22,251 nucleotides of DNA, taken from positions 1 through 22,251 of the IMG/VR virus record IMGVR_UViG_3300020169_000132, one strand, 5' to 3'. The translations under genes were made by a program, and so were the position numbers. Shown here piece after piece: positions 22,199 to 22,251 of this stretch (within the stretch, counting starts at the first letter, position 1; every line of letters starts with the position of its first letter). The stretch comes from a virus. The notes under the pieces are model-generated. The model was given only the letters and a program-made list of their open reading frames with translations, was not told the DNA's origin and did not search any database.

Positions 22199-22251
22199 CT
22201 CCCGCAGATGGTCCTTTAGGCTTGCTAGTCCTCGCCGCTGAAACTTTTGGG
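22116..22251 (-). CDS. C-terminal end of the gene upstream of the large terminase (possible small terminase), partial
   Basis: A reading frame enters from the right edge and stops at TAG (22116-22118), giving about 44 residues rich in Pro, Lys, Arg, Ser and acidic residues. It ends in a basic stretch, KRKRVGRPSK, that carries the GRP core of an AT-hook-like motif. It overlaps the start of the terminase frame by about 80 nt. In lambda the small terminase gene (Nu1) lies directly upstream of A and slightly overlaps it, so the position fits a small terminase tail. Only position and composition support this; the terminase frame is also open across the same bases, so this could be a chance open frame. 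Confidence 0.3.
   Translation of the reverse strand, partial: PKVSAARTSKPKGPSAGGDEDTEATAPPKRKRVGRPSKATRLSD

Overview
The window is the late structural (head and tail) block of a double-stranded DNA tailed phage or prophage. Every convincing gene is on the minus strand, so the block reads from right (22251) to left (1). Genes are packed end to end, mostly with TAATG or ATGA stop/start overlaps, and there is no integrase, repressor, RNA gene, insertion sequence or CRISPR array. Base composition is moderate. The gene order matches lambda: terminase (A), gpW-like, portal (B), protease, capsid (E), small FI-position protein, FII-like, tail terminator (U/Z), tail tube (V), G/GT chaperone, tape measure (H), M, L, K, J. 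A lambda-like long-tailed siphovirus with a flexible tail is therefore the best call. The tail-fibre module types are familiar from marine phages, so an aquatic bacterial host is plausible, but the host cannot be named from this sequence.

Right part (22251-15765), head. A GpA-family large terminase is followed by a gpW-like protein with an added N-terminal beta-rich domain, then a lambda-type portal. Next comes a three-part polyprotein: a small 'RGGTEVG' domain, an HK97-type (S78) prohead protease and an HK97-fold major capsid protein in one frame. A strong internal ribosome binding site and ATG at the protease/capsid junction suggest that free capsid protein is also made. A short very GC-rich hairpin follows the capsid gene.

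Middle part (15944-11374), connector and tail tube. Two small connector proteins are followed by a tail terminator, a short basic/acidic protein and the tail tube. The tail assembly chaperone pair has a canonical A AAA AAC slippery site with a perfect 9-bp stem beginning 6 nt downstream; a -1 shift gives a 174-residue G-T fusion. The 849-residue tape measure predicts a tail of roughly 125-130 nm, taking about 0.15 nm per residue.

Left part (11374-1), tail tip and fibre. M-, L- and K-position proteins precede a 2,592-residue protein that joins a J-like tail hub to a very long repetitive fibre and ends in an intramolecular chaperone of the endosialidase type (peptidase S74). Beyond it lie two small translationally coupled proteins, a 433-residue Ser/Thr/Gly/Asn-rich probable structural protein, and the start of a short coiled-coil, glutamine-rich protein cut by the window edge.

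There is no new enzymatic system that I can defend. The points worth a second look are the protease-capsid polyprotein with an internal start, the frameshift element, the mirror-ordered duplicated modules in the fibre, a domain inserted in the hub's fibronectin domain, and the hairpin after the capsid gene.
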